Shown piece by piece: positions 36,234-46,759 of a DNA stretch of 64,000 nucleotides. Position 1 is the first letter of the stretch. Each line of letters begins with the position of its first letter. The notes under the pieces were generated by a model, which did no database searches, had not been told where the DNA came from, and worked only from the letters and a program-made list of their open reading frames with translations. This stretch comes from Stenogyne calaminthoides (Eukaryota > Streptophyta > Magnoliopsida > Lamiales > Lamiaceae). The stretch lies in the NCBI GenBank assembly GCA_037126765.1, contig JBBCBC010000024.1, positions 22,169,554 through 22,233,553 of the forward strand, in the 5' to 3' direction. The position numbers and the translations under genes are program-made.

Positions 36234-37774
36234 TGTAGGTCCCGAACGGGTTTTGTGAGGGGCGTGTTCAGAGGGAGGGTGAATAGACTTACGAAAACTT
36301 TTTCGCGGATCGGGTGTGATGGCGAATAACTTTGATCGAGTGTAAAGTGAATCAGTTTGGGCCCCGATATCTAACTTCTTGTCGCTGAAAAGCCGGTCGG
36401 TTAGATATCTATCGGTTTAACTGATTTGTCGGAAGCTAAGTTTTTACCCGTGAAAAACCGTTTTTAGTAAATCGATTCCAAAGTCGACTTTTAACCATTG
36501 ACTAAAGTGTCAAACTTGATAAGATCGAAGCTTGGTGCTAATGATCTTAACTTAGAATATGTATCTGCGACTTTAATAGTTGTGTGCGATTGTGTAAACA
36601 TTAATCAAAGTAGGTAAAGGCACACAAGATTTATAGTGGTTCGGGACAAACCCGGTCCTACGTCCCACTCTTCCCTATCACAAGGGGTACCAACTAAACC
36701 AAGCGGACTTAGATTTTTGTGTTAGTCCAACACAAGACACCAACAGATATTTAAGGAGTTCTCACTCAACCGATCCCGTCCAATCGAACTAGAAACCCTA
36801 GTCCGAATCTTGCTAAACAACTTAACCTAACTTTGGGTTTGGGTAAGATTGTTTTGGTTCCAACTATGAAATCCTTTCTAGTTTTTAAGTAGCCTAACAA
36901 CTAGATGAAAAGATTTATGTGCTAAGAACTTATGGGATTGAACACTATAGAAAATAATCTTCAAGCTCGTGTTCGTGTCGTGCGGAAATCGATTATAACG
37001 AGCTTCTTGATAGTTTACGTGTCTTCACTCTGAAGTGTAATCCCATATTTATAGACCTCGAAAATCAAAAGAGAGCCGTTGGAAAGCAATTTGAATTCGG
37101 GCTATATTTAGTAGACTTGCGGGATTGATGTGGCGTGCTTTAGGAGCGGCATGGTAAAAGCATGAATAATAGTGTCTTTTATAGCCGTTAGAGAAGCAGC
37201 ACCAAATCCGTAATTGCCGGCTTCGATCATACGTGTCTTGTTCTTATTGGTTAGCAGAAGCACTTTTCAGTGTTGTTCCACCAACTAGGTTTGACATTCT
37301 TCTTGTTCAGATCATAGACGTATGATTAGGTGAAACATCAGTTTTTCTGGTGAAACGACTTGTCGATCAAAAAAACCGATCGATCTACTGATAAGTCTTG
37401 AGTGCGGTTGTCTTAGGCTTCAACTAGCGAGACTACTTTGATGTGGGTCTTCCGGTGCGATCTTCAAGTCTTCTGAGTTTGAGCTTCATGACTTCAGCTG
37501 AGATATCTGATTTGATCAGATCGATCTGATCTTCTGTCCTTCTCTTGCCTTCTGGCCTGTCGGATATCAGCTGTTCTTTAGATCTTCAGATCTGACCTAT
37601 ACATATTGAGGTTCCCCCTCAATATGTGACCTATCTACTACATCAGTTGTTCTATACAACAATTATCAACTGGTATTCTATAAACGGTAATAAAAACATC
37701 AGTCAGCTAACAGGTCTGACTGGTCCTATTACATGTGTTTTAGAACTTTCATCAAAACTCTAAATTTCCCAACA
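36234..37774 (-). repeat. 5' LTR of element B (1541 bp)
   Basis: It is the partner of 8290-9836. The last third (from about 37441) is almost identical to the 3' LTR; the first two thirds differ by many CAG/CTG-to-CG changes and small indels. Minus-strand TATA: TATTTATA on the plus strand at 37046-37053. The 9-bp hairpin recurs (37603-37611 and 37617-37625). Confidence 0.9.
37046..37053 (-). promoter_or_regulatory. TATA box of the B 5' LTR
   Basis: On the minus strand TCTATAAATATGGG, identical in the 3' LTR (9109-9116). It is the expected core promoter for B genomic RNA. Confidence 0.6.
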
Positions 37775-37779
37775 TCTCC

Positions 37780-38499
37780 CACTTGGTTATTTATAAGGAA
37801 AATTTCGAATTTTTTGAAAGATAAAGGGCAAGAAAGATTTTCTTGATTTTCTTGAAAAGATATTATGGAAGGTATGTATTTCTTGAAATACAAGAATATA
37901 TCATAAATTCAAGAAGATCCAAATCTTGGATTCTTGCCTATTATTTTCGAAGATATCCTATAACAAAGAGTAGGTGGGATTTTGTGGAATATTATAATTA
38001 TGGGAAAAAAAATATAGGAGATATATTCAAGATTTCTTGGAGATCAAGAAAAGATTTTCCCACATTATTTTTTTTGCCACAATTTTTGACCACCTATGCT
38101 CTATAAATAGGGGATGACTCTTTCATTCCCAAGTACAATTCCATGTGCTGGAAAAATTAGTAAATCCACAAAGGTGGTGCAACATAATTTATTTTCCTTT
38201 TGTTAATTGTTCACAAGTGTCCTACCATCGGATAGTCGAACAAGGATTAAGAGAATACTTGGGAAGTTCTTTTGGTTAGTCTAATCAACCGGATCAACGC
38301 CATCCCAAAGAGGTATGCGTTCACGTAAACTTCGTAGAATTCATGTCGTAAAGATTTACGGAATTAATTATATGCATGATATGTTGTTGGATTATTATTT
38401 GAATTAATATAGGATTAATTCATGCTAGTAATAATTATAAGAATTAAATTTGTATTTAAATATTCATCCCGATAGATCCAAGCAACTTATTCCCCAACA
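37780..38499 (+). repeat. 5' LTR of element A, right part
   Basis: It resumes after the B insertion (duplicated TCTCC at 37775-37779) and ends TTATTCCCCAACA at 38499. TATAAATA at 38102-38109 is in the unbroken half, so B inserted upstream of the promoter core, in U3. The 87-codon frame 37843-38106 recurs inverted in the D LTRs only because the DNA does; it is not a gene. Confidence 0.88.
38102..38109 (+). promoter_or_regulatory. TATA box of the A 5' LTR
   Basis: CTCTATAAATAGGGG, also in the 3' LTR at 42153-42160. It lies about 390 bases before the LTR end. Confidence 0.6.
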
Positions 38500-39978
38500 A
38501 TCGGTATCGAGCCACGGTTTTGACTCAATTTTTAAATTATAATTTAATTACCGACATTAAATTTGAAATTTGATAGTAGAATTGCTAGATCTATTTTGCG
38601 GTATCCAATTGTGGAATTTAATGTGTTTATTTATGCATGCATATAAATTATGGTTTTTAATTAGATTAGCTCGGATTCGCTTTTGCCTCGTGGAGAAAAT
38701 CCACGAAAGAGATTAGGATTTGTTTGATTTGATCAATGTAATAGACTAGTCTAGATCTAGGTTTATTTATTTTGGTAAATAAATTGTAACCGGATCGGAA
38801 ACGGCGACGAGACGAAGAATTAAAGGATAAAATCCCGGAACCGAAGCGTAGAAGCGCGTGTGTCGCATTTAAACCTCGCCATGAAAGGTACCGTAGCGCG
38901 GACGCCACAAGACGGGCACCGGCGAGGCCGAGGGGTCGAGCAGCGAGGATGGAGCAGCTACGGGCGCAAAAAGCAGCGCAGACGCGGTGCGCCGAGCGGA
39001 GCTGGTCGATGGCGGGCGGAAAGGGTTTGCGATGGGGTCTGATCTTGAAGTCGACAAGGATCGGATTGTCGCCAAGGAAGGAGCCGCCAGACCATCTTTG
39101 AGGCAACAAGTGCCATAAAAACTGCCGAAGGCCGACTTGGTCAAGTTTGGTCAAGTGGGTCGGATCTGCATCCGTGCATCCTTACCGTGAGCTACTTGGC
39201 GTGACATTTCGAGACGGAGTTCTTTTCGAGATGATCGAGTGGGAGAAATTCAAGACGGTGTTTCTTCGAGATCAAGCCAAGAAAAATCAAACCATGACAA
39301 TTGGATAATTTGTGCCCAATATGTTTATTTTTCGTTTTTGCTTGATTTATTATTATTTCTATCTTATGCTTTATTTAATTTGTTTAAATGTGTTTGCATG
39401 AGAGTTGCCCAATGAAAAATCTCACTTTCAAAAAATTACTAAGTATGTTTAAATAATTAATTGATGAGGTTTTATTCCTGATAATAAAATTGAATTAATT
39501 TTGACCTCCATGATTTATTTATTTGTGAATTCTTTTGGAGAAATTCCCCCTGCGGGAGCGGTCAAAAGATAGCTTTCACATGAATGAATTCCAAATGGAT
39601 GATTGTGGATTATTACTAGTGACGATGACCCTCCCCATGAGGCTCGTTCAATCTAAATAATAATCATGTATTTAATCATGGTTATTACTTAGGTATAAAA
39701 TTGATATGCATATACTTCCCGAAGTCTCTGTCAATTTTATATTGGTCAAAGTGGGAGCCAACTATTAATCTGGATATTAAAGGTTTGTAAATCGTTTTGT
39801 TTGTAACCATCGCTAAAATGTGTTTAAATAATGACCCACCCCACGTGGCTTATTTAAAAAGCTGTTTTTGAATGTTGGCGATCGATGTTCATATTTTTTG
39901 AGATTTTAATATGATGCATGTGATCGAACCTTGTGATATATATGTGCTTATGCATATTATTGTTTATTTCGATTCATC
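38500..39978 (+). other. Primer site and untranslated leader of element A
   Basis: ATCGGTATCGAGCCACGGTT (38500-38519) is the primer site with changes from TGGTATCAGAGC. The leader is AT-rich except for a GC-rich block at about 38780-39290 (CGGCGACGAG, GGTCGAGCAGCG and similar). The same block, of differing length and content, occurs in D (about 61325-61610) and G (about 290-720). No coding frame in it is recognisable. The leader carries ATGCATGCATA and TTGTGCCCAATATG words shared by all three copies. Confidence 0.7.
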
Positions 39979-40840
39979 ATGTCGCAACCTTTTAATCCAC
40001 TATTCAATATACTTAAAGACAATTTGCTCACTGGAGAAAATTTTGTTGATTGAATCGTAAACTTACTATTGTTCTCCTTTGACAAAGCCATAACTGGGTT
40101 CTCACCACACCTAAACCGGAAAAGCCAAAAAGATGAGTCCACTAAAACGGTTAAGAAAGAGTATCTTTGATGGGAGGCGATCCAACGAAATGGCAAAGTG
40201 TACCATCTTGGCTTCTATGTCAGATGTGTTGCAACACCAACACCAAAATGTTGAGACATTGTAGACATCATGACTAGTCTTAAAGCGATGTTTCAACATC
40301 GTAACCATGTGCCTCGTCGGATCACCATTAGGGACTTGCTCTCTCTATGAAAAATGGTGGAGGAACGCCCGTAAGGGAGCACGTTCTCCAAATGATGGCT
40401 CACCTTAACAAACTTGAGGTACTTGGCGGCTGAATCGATATCGAGACCCAAATCGATTTCGTGCTCCACTCTCTACGAAAAAGTTTTGAGCGATTCGGTG
40501 AACTACCGGATGAATAATCGAAGTTCTCGATGCCCCGATCTGTTGCAAGCTTTAGTCTCACGGAGGCGATATTGGGGCAAAGAGCCAAGCCTTGGTGGCA
40601 AATGGACCTTCTTCTTCTTCTAGGCCAGGGGTGGTAGAACAAGAAAAGGGACAAAGGCCACAAGCAAGTGAACTCAAGTGTTGCCAATGGCAAAGAAAAG
40701 GTGGAGAAGGGGTGGTGGAGGAACAAGCCGGGTAAGGGGAAGTGCTTCAACCTGGGTGAAAAAAAAAAGACATTGAGGTCACCTATTCCGGACCCAAAAG
40801 GAATGGAAAGAAAGGTAATTCTCACTCACTAGTTGTTGAA
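39979..40840 (+). pseudogene. Gag remnant of element A
   Basis: Starts MSQPFNPLFNILKDNLLTGENF, corresponding to MSQPFNPLLYTLKEHQLTGDNY in D, then breaks at a stop after 19 codons. Further pieces of the D gag can be matched in all frames to about 40840. The zinc-knuckle position reads KCFNLGEKK, so the second Cys is lost. D keeps the same gag open, and gives the guide. Confidence 0.75.
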
Positions 40841-40849
40841 ACTTGTTTA

Positions 40850-41552
40850 GCTGGCGTGTGCCTCCCATTTATGGGGTGGTGGATCTGGGATCCACCGATC
40901 ATGTTTGTTTCACTTTACAGGGTTCAAACGGACCCGCAACTTAGTGGGAGGAGATCCTCATCACACCGGGCGATCTTCTGAGTGACAAAAAGAAAAAATG
41001 CGAGAAGTGCACTGTCTTTTGAAGACAGAGTTATAATTTTAAGAGATGTTCTTTACGTTCTAAGATTTAGAAAGAATTTAATTTCTGTTTCTAAACTTTT
41101 TCATGATGGATATTCGGTTACTTTTAATAAAGTTGTTACCATTTCTCTTTTTGATAAATTTATCTGTCATGGAACGTTGTCGAATAATCTCTATACAATT
41201 AACTGTGCACACCACTCACGAAATGCATCCTATAACACATCAACCATTTCCGAGAAAAAAAAATGTTCATCAGACGTGAACGAGACACTTCTTTGGCATC
41301 TAAGATTAGGTCATATAAATCCAAAGAGGATCCAAAGGTTGGTGAAAGATGGTTCACTAGAGTTTCTCCAAGTTGAACCAATTCCCACCTGCGAATCATG
41401 TTTGGAGGGTAAAATGACCAAGAGGGCATTTAGAGCCAAGGGGAATAGAGCCAAAGAAGTGTTAGAGATCGTTCACACAGATGTATGTGGTCCAGTGTCA
41501 ACCAAAGCAAGAGGAGGTTATGAGTATTTTGTCACTTTTATTGATGATTACA
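40850..41552 (+). pseudogene. Protease / GAG-pre-integrase / integrase start of element A, truncated
   Basis: The protease site lies around 40880-40920 in broken frame. From 40982 a 196-codon frame is open: FEDRVIILRDVLYV, FRKNLISVSKLFHDGYSVTF, then the GAG-pre-integrase LLWHLRLGHINPKRIQRLVKDG and CESCLEGKMTKR, and the integrase opening VHTDVCGPVSTKARGGYEYFVT with FIDDYT. It stops at about 41552, where the sequence jumps into the middle of the 3' LTR. All of RT and RNase H are gone. Confidence 0.85.
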
Positions 41553-41559
41553 CAGATGT

Positions 41560-42554
41560 TGGGCTTGAATAATATTGTGGCTCAATATTGATAATTCAAG
41601 ATCCATTGGAAGGTCCAATCTTAATTCTCCTAAAGGCCCCCTAAGTAGCCCAACATATAGTCCAATAACTGAAAAAGGTGTTTAAAATAAAATAAATATT
41701 GTTGCTTATTTTTCCTAATTATTTTCAAAATTTATAGATAAAAGGGGAGAAAGATTTTCTTTGAATTTTGTTATGGAATGAAGATATGTATTCTTGGAAT
41801 ACAAGATTATCTCATTAAATTCAAGAAATCTCCCACTTGGTTATTTATATGAAGTTTTCGAAAATTTTGAAAGAAAAAGGGAAAGAAAGATTTTCTTGAT
41901 TTTCTTGAAAAGATATTATGGAAGATATGTATTCTTGTAATACAGGTATATCTCATAAATTCAAGAAGATCCAAATCTTGGAATCTTTATCCTTGTTTTT
42001 CAAAAATAACCATAACAAGAGAAGGTGGGATTTTTATAGAATATTTTTTAATTATGGAGAAAAGAATATATGAGATATATTCAAGATTTCTTGGAGATCA
42101 AGAAAAGATTTTTTTCCTCCTATTCCATGGCAAAAAATCGCCACCACCTATCTATAAATAGGGATGATTTCTTCATCCCCAAGTACAATTCCATGTCTTT
42201 GGAAAAATTAGTAAATCCACAAAAGGTGGTGTAATAAATTTTTATTTTCCTTTTTTGTTAATTGTTCGCGAAGCTTCCTTCCAATTTGATTGACGAGCAA
42301 GGACTAGGAATACTTGGGAAGGCTTTTTGGTGTGTTTTTTATTGACGAGACCATTGCCACTCCAAGAGGTTAGTTCACGAAACCCGAAAGTAATTCGCGT
42401 CGTAGGATTTATGTGAACTATTTATATGCATGATTTGTTGTTGAATTATTATTTGAATTAATATAGGATTAATTCATGCTAGTAATAATTGTTAGAATTA
42501 AATTTGTATTTAAATATTCATCCCGAATAGATCCGTGCAATTAATTCCCCAACA
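41560..42554 (+). repeat. 3' LTR of element A, 5'-truncated
   Basis: It begins at GGGCTTGAATAATATTGTGG, the point equal to 8020 in the 5' LTR, and runs to ATTCCCCAACA at 42554 followed by TSD CAATT. TATAAATA at 42153-42160. The uninterrupted order ...GAAATCTCCCACTTGG (about 41826) shows what the B target looked like before insertion. Confidence 0.88.
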
Positions 42555-42559
42555 CAATT

Positions 42560-42736
42560 ATGGTGGCTAAAGGGAAATCGCCTGTTAAGAAGCTTGATGG
42601 AACGGATTTCGGATTTGTCGATTTGTCTTGCGTGCGGGCAAACCATCGAACGTCCCGAGAACGCATAAAGGCGCTCGAGCAAGCTGGTTGGTCGAATTCG
42701 AACCTTCGACCAAAGCCCGGTCGGCAGGCTCCGTGA
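42560..42736 (+). CDS. Short gag-like N-terminus of element C
   Basis: ATG follows the CAATT target directly: MVAKGKSPVKKLDGTDFGF, then 39 more codons to TGA. KKLDGTDFGF resembles the start of copia gag (K/E-F/L-D-G-x-D-F), after which the frame leaves any gag pattern. Element C therefore keeps only a gag start, perhaps because packaging signals lie there. The tail of the frame has CTCGAGCAAG/TCGACCAAAG words like the C LTR. Confidence 0.4.
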   Translation: MVAKGKSPVKKLDGTDFGFVDLSCVRANHRTSRERIKALEQAGWSNSNLRPKPGRQAP

Positions 42737-42780
42737 AGCGATTCGCTAAGTATGGGCGTTGTTTTGGAGTAGTGGTTGGG

Positions 42781-42996
42781 TGCAAGATCAAGATGGGCAT
42801 TGACCGTGATCAGATCGTTTATGATCGGGTTGGATGCAAGATCAAGATGGGCGTTAGACACGTGGCTGAGATCGTTGTATCAGGTTCATGCAAGATCAAG
42901 ATGGGCGTTGACACGTGGATGAGATCGTTGTATCGGGTTGGATGCAAGATCAAGATGGGCGTTAGACCGTGCACGAGATTGTCTCGAATCGGTGGC
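42781..42996 (+). repeat. 54-bp tandem repeat, four units (C internal)
   Basis: Units start TGCAAGATCAAGATGGGC at 42781, 42835, 42889 and 42943, exactly 54 bases apart for the first three; the fourth decays at its end. 54 is a multiple of three, and the frame 42628-43104 stays open across all, giving 18-residue units opening CKIKMG. A second four-unit array lies at about 44262-44450 and an inverted partial one at 43711-43860. Confidence 0.85.
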
Positions 42997-43171
42997 CGAA
43001 TGATTCAAGGGAATGTTGTGGGACATTATTTGGTTCTGGTGCGAATCAAATACGTTGAGGGACATTGCTCGGGATCGAGGGATTCTTTGCCGATGAGAGA
43101 TTGAGAAGACGAAAGTTCTGATTGAGTCGGTCTCGGTGGGAGATTGTTGGGATTGTTGGAGTCCGAGTTGC

Positions 43172-43257
43172 GGAATGAGTCCAGGGAGGACAAGACGTTC
43201 GGAATGAGTCCAGGGGAGGACAAGACGTTCTAATGAGTCCGGGAGGACAAGACGTTC
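43172..43257 (+). repeat. 27-30-bp tandem repeat, three units (C internal)
   Basis: Units GGAATGAGTCCAGGGAGGAC... ending CAAGACGTTC at 43172-43200, 43201-43230 and 43231-43257. They follow a polypurine-like GGTGGGAGATTGTTGGG (43138 on). The same layout recurs with four units at 44636-44749. Confidence 0.85.
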
Positions 43258-43321
43258 GACCTAGTTGGTCGTGCACTTCCGCCCAATGTCGATCTCCGTG
43301 TTCTGGCTGCGGGTGCAAGAT

Positions 43322-43710
43322 TGTTGGGTTATGGAGCCCGAAAGTGAAACGGGGATGCAGGGTGCGTGGCACTCGACCGGTGCTCGAGGTCGAAAGCAAG
43401 TGTGCTCGGGTCGAGTGCTCCCTTGCTGCCGTGAGAAAGCCGCGAGCAAGGTTGTTGATTGAGCCGTAACCGCCGACCAAGGCCCTGGTCGAGCGGTTAC
43501 GAGGCTGTGATTGAGAGCCAGCCATCTTCTAGGTTTCGGCCAGGATGGGCCAATCCTAGGTTTCTATTATAAATACCCCTGACTCCCCATTGTATCTTGC
43601 ACTACTTGCACTATCTTATAAGATATAGTAGATCTCCTCTCGGCTTGGTAGTGCCCCGGATGTAGTCGGTTTGTGTAAGGTAGTAACCAAATTGTTTGTC
43701 CTCTTAATTC
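43322..43710 (+). repeat. Second C-family LTR, 3'-truncated
   Basis: It starts TGTTGGGTTATGGAGCCC, carries TATAAATA at 43568-43575 and stops at CTCTTAATTC, about 60 bases short of the full LTR end. It is more diverged from copies 1 and 3 than they are from each other, so it belongs to a second element copy or an earlier recombination product. Confidence 0.8.
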
Positions 43711-44800
43711 GGCTTCAATCCACACTTGATCTTGCAAGAACCTGATACAACGATCTCGGCACGCACGTGTCTAATGCCCGATCTTGATCTTCGTCCACCT
43801 ACTTGATCTGGCCCGATCTCAACCCGTGTCTACACCGTCTTGATCTTGCATCCAACCACCTACTTCAAGCGTTCCGCCCGTACTCCAGTTGGTGTTTGAA
43901 CCCATTCCACTTGGGGCCACATCCATAGTTACCTTTAATTCCAACCATTGTTTGATCGAGTGCAATCGTTCTCCATAATTACCGTTAATTCCTAACAATT
44001 TGGTGGCATCTGGCGAAAGTAAATCCATTATTGAGAATGCGTTCCCTATCGAATTCCAAATTGATTTCGGCAATTGTTTTTCTCCATAATTACGGCCCGC
44101 ACAACCAGCTGGTAACAACGTCCGAGGATGCCAATTATGGCGCCGAGCAAGGGTCCGGGTTGGTCGAGCAGAACCAATCGACCAAAGCCCCAGTCGAAGC
44201 GGGTTCCGAGGCGCTTCGACATGAGTATGGGGGCGTTGGTTTCGAGTAGTGGTTGGATCGAAGATCAAGATGGGCGCGGACACGTGGTCCAGATCGTTGT
44301 ATTAGGTTGATGCAAGATCAAGATGGGCGTTAGACACGCGCAAGATCGCTGTATCGTTCATGCAAGATCAAGATGGGCATTGACACGTGGCTGAGTTCGT
44401 TGATCGGGTTGGATGCAAGATCAAGATGGGCGTTAGACACGCGCCGAGATTGTGTGAAATCGGTGGCAATGATTCAAGGGAATGTTGTGGGACGTTATTT
44501 GGTTACGTGCGAATCAAATACGTTGAGGACATTGCTCGGATCGAGAGTTACCGGAAGTGATGAGAGATCGGGAAGACGAAGCCGCTTGAGCCGCCTCGGT
44601 GGGAGATTGTTGGGATTGTTGGAGTCTCGAGTTGCGGAATGAGTCCAGGGAGGACAAGACGTTCTAATGAGTCCAGGAGGGACAAGACGTTCGGAATGAG
44701 TCCAGGAGGACAAGACGTTCGAGAATGAGTCCAGGAGGACAAGACGTTCGACCTAGTTGAGGTCGTGCACTTCCGCTCGAAAATCGGTCTCGAGTTCATC
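43711..44800 (+). repeat. Second copy of C internal DNA with inverted start
   Basis: 43711-43860 is an inverted partial copy of the 54-bp repeat array (CCCGATCTTGATCTT words). 43870-44250 has no recognised gene; it includes a GAGCAAGG...GGTTGGTCGAGCAG stretch that matches 42660-42700. 44262-44450 is a direct four-unit array. 44450-44600 matches 42990-43140, and 44636-44749 is four units of the 27-30-bp repeat. The block ends where D starts at 44801. Confidence 0.7.
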
Positions 44801-46639
44801 TGTTGGGGGAATAAGTTGCACGATCTATTCGTAAGGTGAATATTTAAATACAAATTTAATTCTTATAATTATTACTAGCATGAATTAATCCTATATTAAT
44901 TCAAATAATAATCCAACAACATATCATGCATATAATTAATTCAATAAATCCTACACATGCGGAATTCTACGAGTTTACGTGAACGCACCTCTCTTGGGAT
45001 GGCGTTGATCCGGCCGATTAGACTAACCAAAAGAACTTACCAAGTATTCCCTTAATCCTTGTTCGACTATCCTATGGTAGGACACTTGTGAACAATTAAT
45101 AAAAGGAAAATAAATTATGTTGCACCACCTTTGTGGATTTACTAATTTTTCCAAAGACATGGAATTGTACTTGGAAATGAAAAGAGTCATCCCCATTTAT
45201 AGAGCATAGTTGGCTTAAAAAATTGTGGCAAAAAAAATAATGTGGGAAAATCTTTTCTTGATCTTCAAGAAATCTTGAATATATCTCCTATATTCTTTTT
45301 TTTTCCATAATTATAATATTCCACAAAATCCCACCTACTCTTTGTTATGGGATATTTTCGAAAATAATAGGCAAGAATCCAAGATTTGGATCTTCTTGAA
45401 TTTATGAGATATTCTTGTATTTCAAGAAATACATATCTTCCATAATATCTTTTCAAGAAAATCTTTCTTGCCCTTTATCTTTCAAAAAATTCGAAATTTT
45501 CTTTATAAATAACCAAGTGGGAGATTTCTTGAATTTAATGAGATAATCTTGTATTCCAAGAATACATATCTTCATTCCATAACAAAATTCAAAGAAAATC
45601 TTTCTCCCCTTTTATCTATAAATTTCGGAAAATAATTAAAAAAAATAAGCAACAATATTTATTTTATTTTAAACACCTTTTTCAGTTATTGGACTATATG
45701 TTGGGCTACTTAGGGGGCCTTTAGGAGAATTAAGATGGGACCTTCCAATGGATCTTGAATTATCAATATTGAGCCACAATATTATTCAAGCCCATAAATA
45801 TTAATTAATCTCACTACATAATTAATATTGATCTATCCATCTTAACCCATATTACAGTCAATATGGCTCCCGATTATTATTTCCCGTGTTTAAGATTATC
45901 TAGTCCATTAATTAATTCAAGCCACTGAAATAACTTTCCATTAATTAATATCTTTTGCCCTTGGTCAAGGAACGGTTCAACATTATTATCCATACCGGAA
46001 ACTAATTCCACTTGCAAGATTTGGTATGATAAAGCTTATGAACCTCCCAAGGGGGCAAATCGAACAAGCGTACTTGCACACGATTCTCCGTATTAAATCT
46101 TAGCAATCACATGTGACCAATAATATTGCCCAAGATAAAAAGTATTGAATCTCGTTGATTCTCTACCCATGATAAGTCAAAGTAATAGTTACCAATCACA
46201 CGTGATCCTATTTAAGTAACGAAGATTAAGAAATAATGAACCACTGAGGTCTAATTCTTCCTTGTTCAGTTCTGAAGAATTTGTCCTCCCGTAGGTCCTA
46301 TTCAGTGCATCAGTCATGCACTAGTGTAATCTCTTGGTCAAGACAAGCCAATCTGAGCCTTACACTTCAACCTTTCAAGATGGATTGTTCATTTCCATCT
46401 AGGTCGTGAATGGCGTACTTTTAGTTACAAGGGACTGTTAATTTAATCTTCTGTAATCTGGTATCACTAAATTAACTACAATGTAACACGTACTATTTAT
46501 TGAACAGTTATGCAGTAAATATATATAATTCGATGATATTTAAAGCATCAGTGATAAACAATTTATTTCAGTAAATAAGTTTGAAATTCAGTTTTGATTA
46601 TACAAAGTAAAAGCATATTTTCCAAAGATAATCCCAACA
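44801..46639 (-). repeat. 3' LTR of element D (1839 bp)
   Basis: It is full length, matches the A LTR after joining its two parts (about 1.84 kb) and the D 5' LTR. Minus-strand TATA at about 45195-45202 (CTATAAATGGGG). The frame 45265-45456 is the same accidental LTR frame as in A. Confidence 0.9.
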
Positions 46640-46650
46640 ATCTCTCACTT
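46640..46650 (-). other. Polypurine tract of element D
   Basis: On the minus strand AAGTGAGAGAT lies before the LTR. A second AAGTGGGAGAT copy lies at 46744-46754, about 100 bases upstream in element sense, and looks closer to consensus. Confidence 0.65.
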
Positions 46651-46759
46651 ATACTCAAAAATCCGCTTTTAAGTATACTACAACATGTCTCGTGTAGTTC
46701 CTAATACGTGACATCTAATGTAACCTACACGAACCTAATAATATCTCCCACTTATACTC

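Larger units (their letters stand above)
8290..37774 (-). mobile_element. Element B: large Sirevirus-like copia retrotransposon with an extra gene region, split by F
   Basis: Both termini are intact: TGTAGGTCCCGAACGGG at 8290 and AAATTTCCCAACA at 37774, with TSD TCTCC on each side. Primer site and polypurine tract place the 5' LTR at the right, so it reads on the minus strand: 5' LTR, gag, PR-IN-RT-RNase H, spacer, extra ORF region, polypurine tract, 3' LTR. Without F it is about 14.8 kb. Where the two LTRs are cleanly readable (about the last 320 bases) I count five substitutions, mostly transitions, so insertion is recent. F lies between RNase H and the extra ORF. Confidence 0.9.
7172..42554 (+). 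mobile_element. Element A: copia retrotransposon inserted in C, internally deleted, split by B
   Basis: It starts TGTTGGGATTATACTGG at 7172 and ends ATTCCCCAACA at 42554, flanked by a perfect 5-bp duplication CAATT (7167-7171 and 42555-42559). B occupies 8290-37774 inside the 5' LTR. Without B the element has a 1.84-kb 5' LTR, leader, gag, protease and part of integrase. The rest of pol, the polypurine tract and about the first 850 bp of the 3' LTR are deleted. D is a sister copy in opposite orientation. Confidence 0.9.

Noticed and set aside
36234..37774. B as an old insertion because its LTRs look very different
   Set aside because: The clean third of the LTRs differs at only about five sites in 320; the rest of the difference follows CAG/CTG loss and is probably technical.
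37843..38106. 87-codon LTR frame repeated at 45265-45456 and 62226-62498
   Set aside because: It recurs only because the A/D LTR recurs; Tyr/Ile/Lys-rich without motif and shifted by indels between copies.
42781..42996. Regular repeats as a CRISPR array
   Set aside because: Units are contiguous 54-mers without unique spacers, in plant DNA, with no cas genes.
43819..44283. 154-codon minus-strand frame in the second C internal block
   Set aside because: It crosses an inverted repeat array and has no conserved counterpart in the first block.
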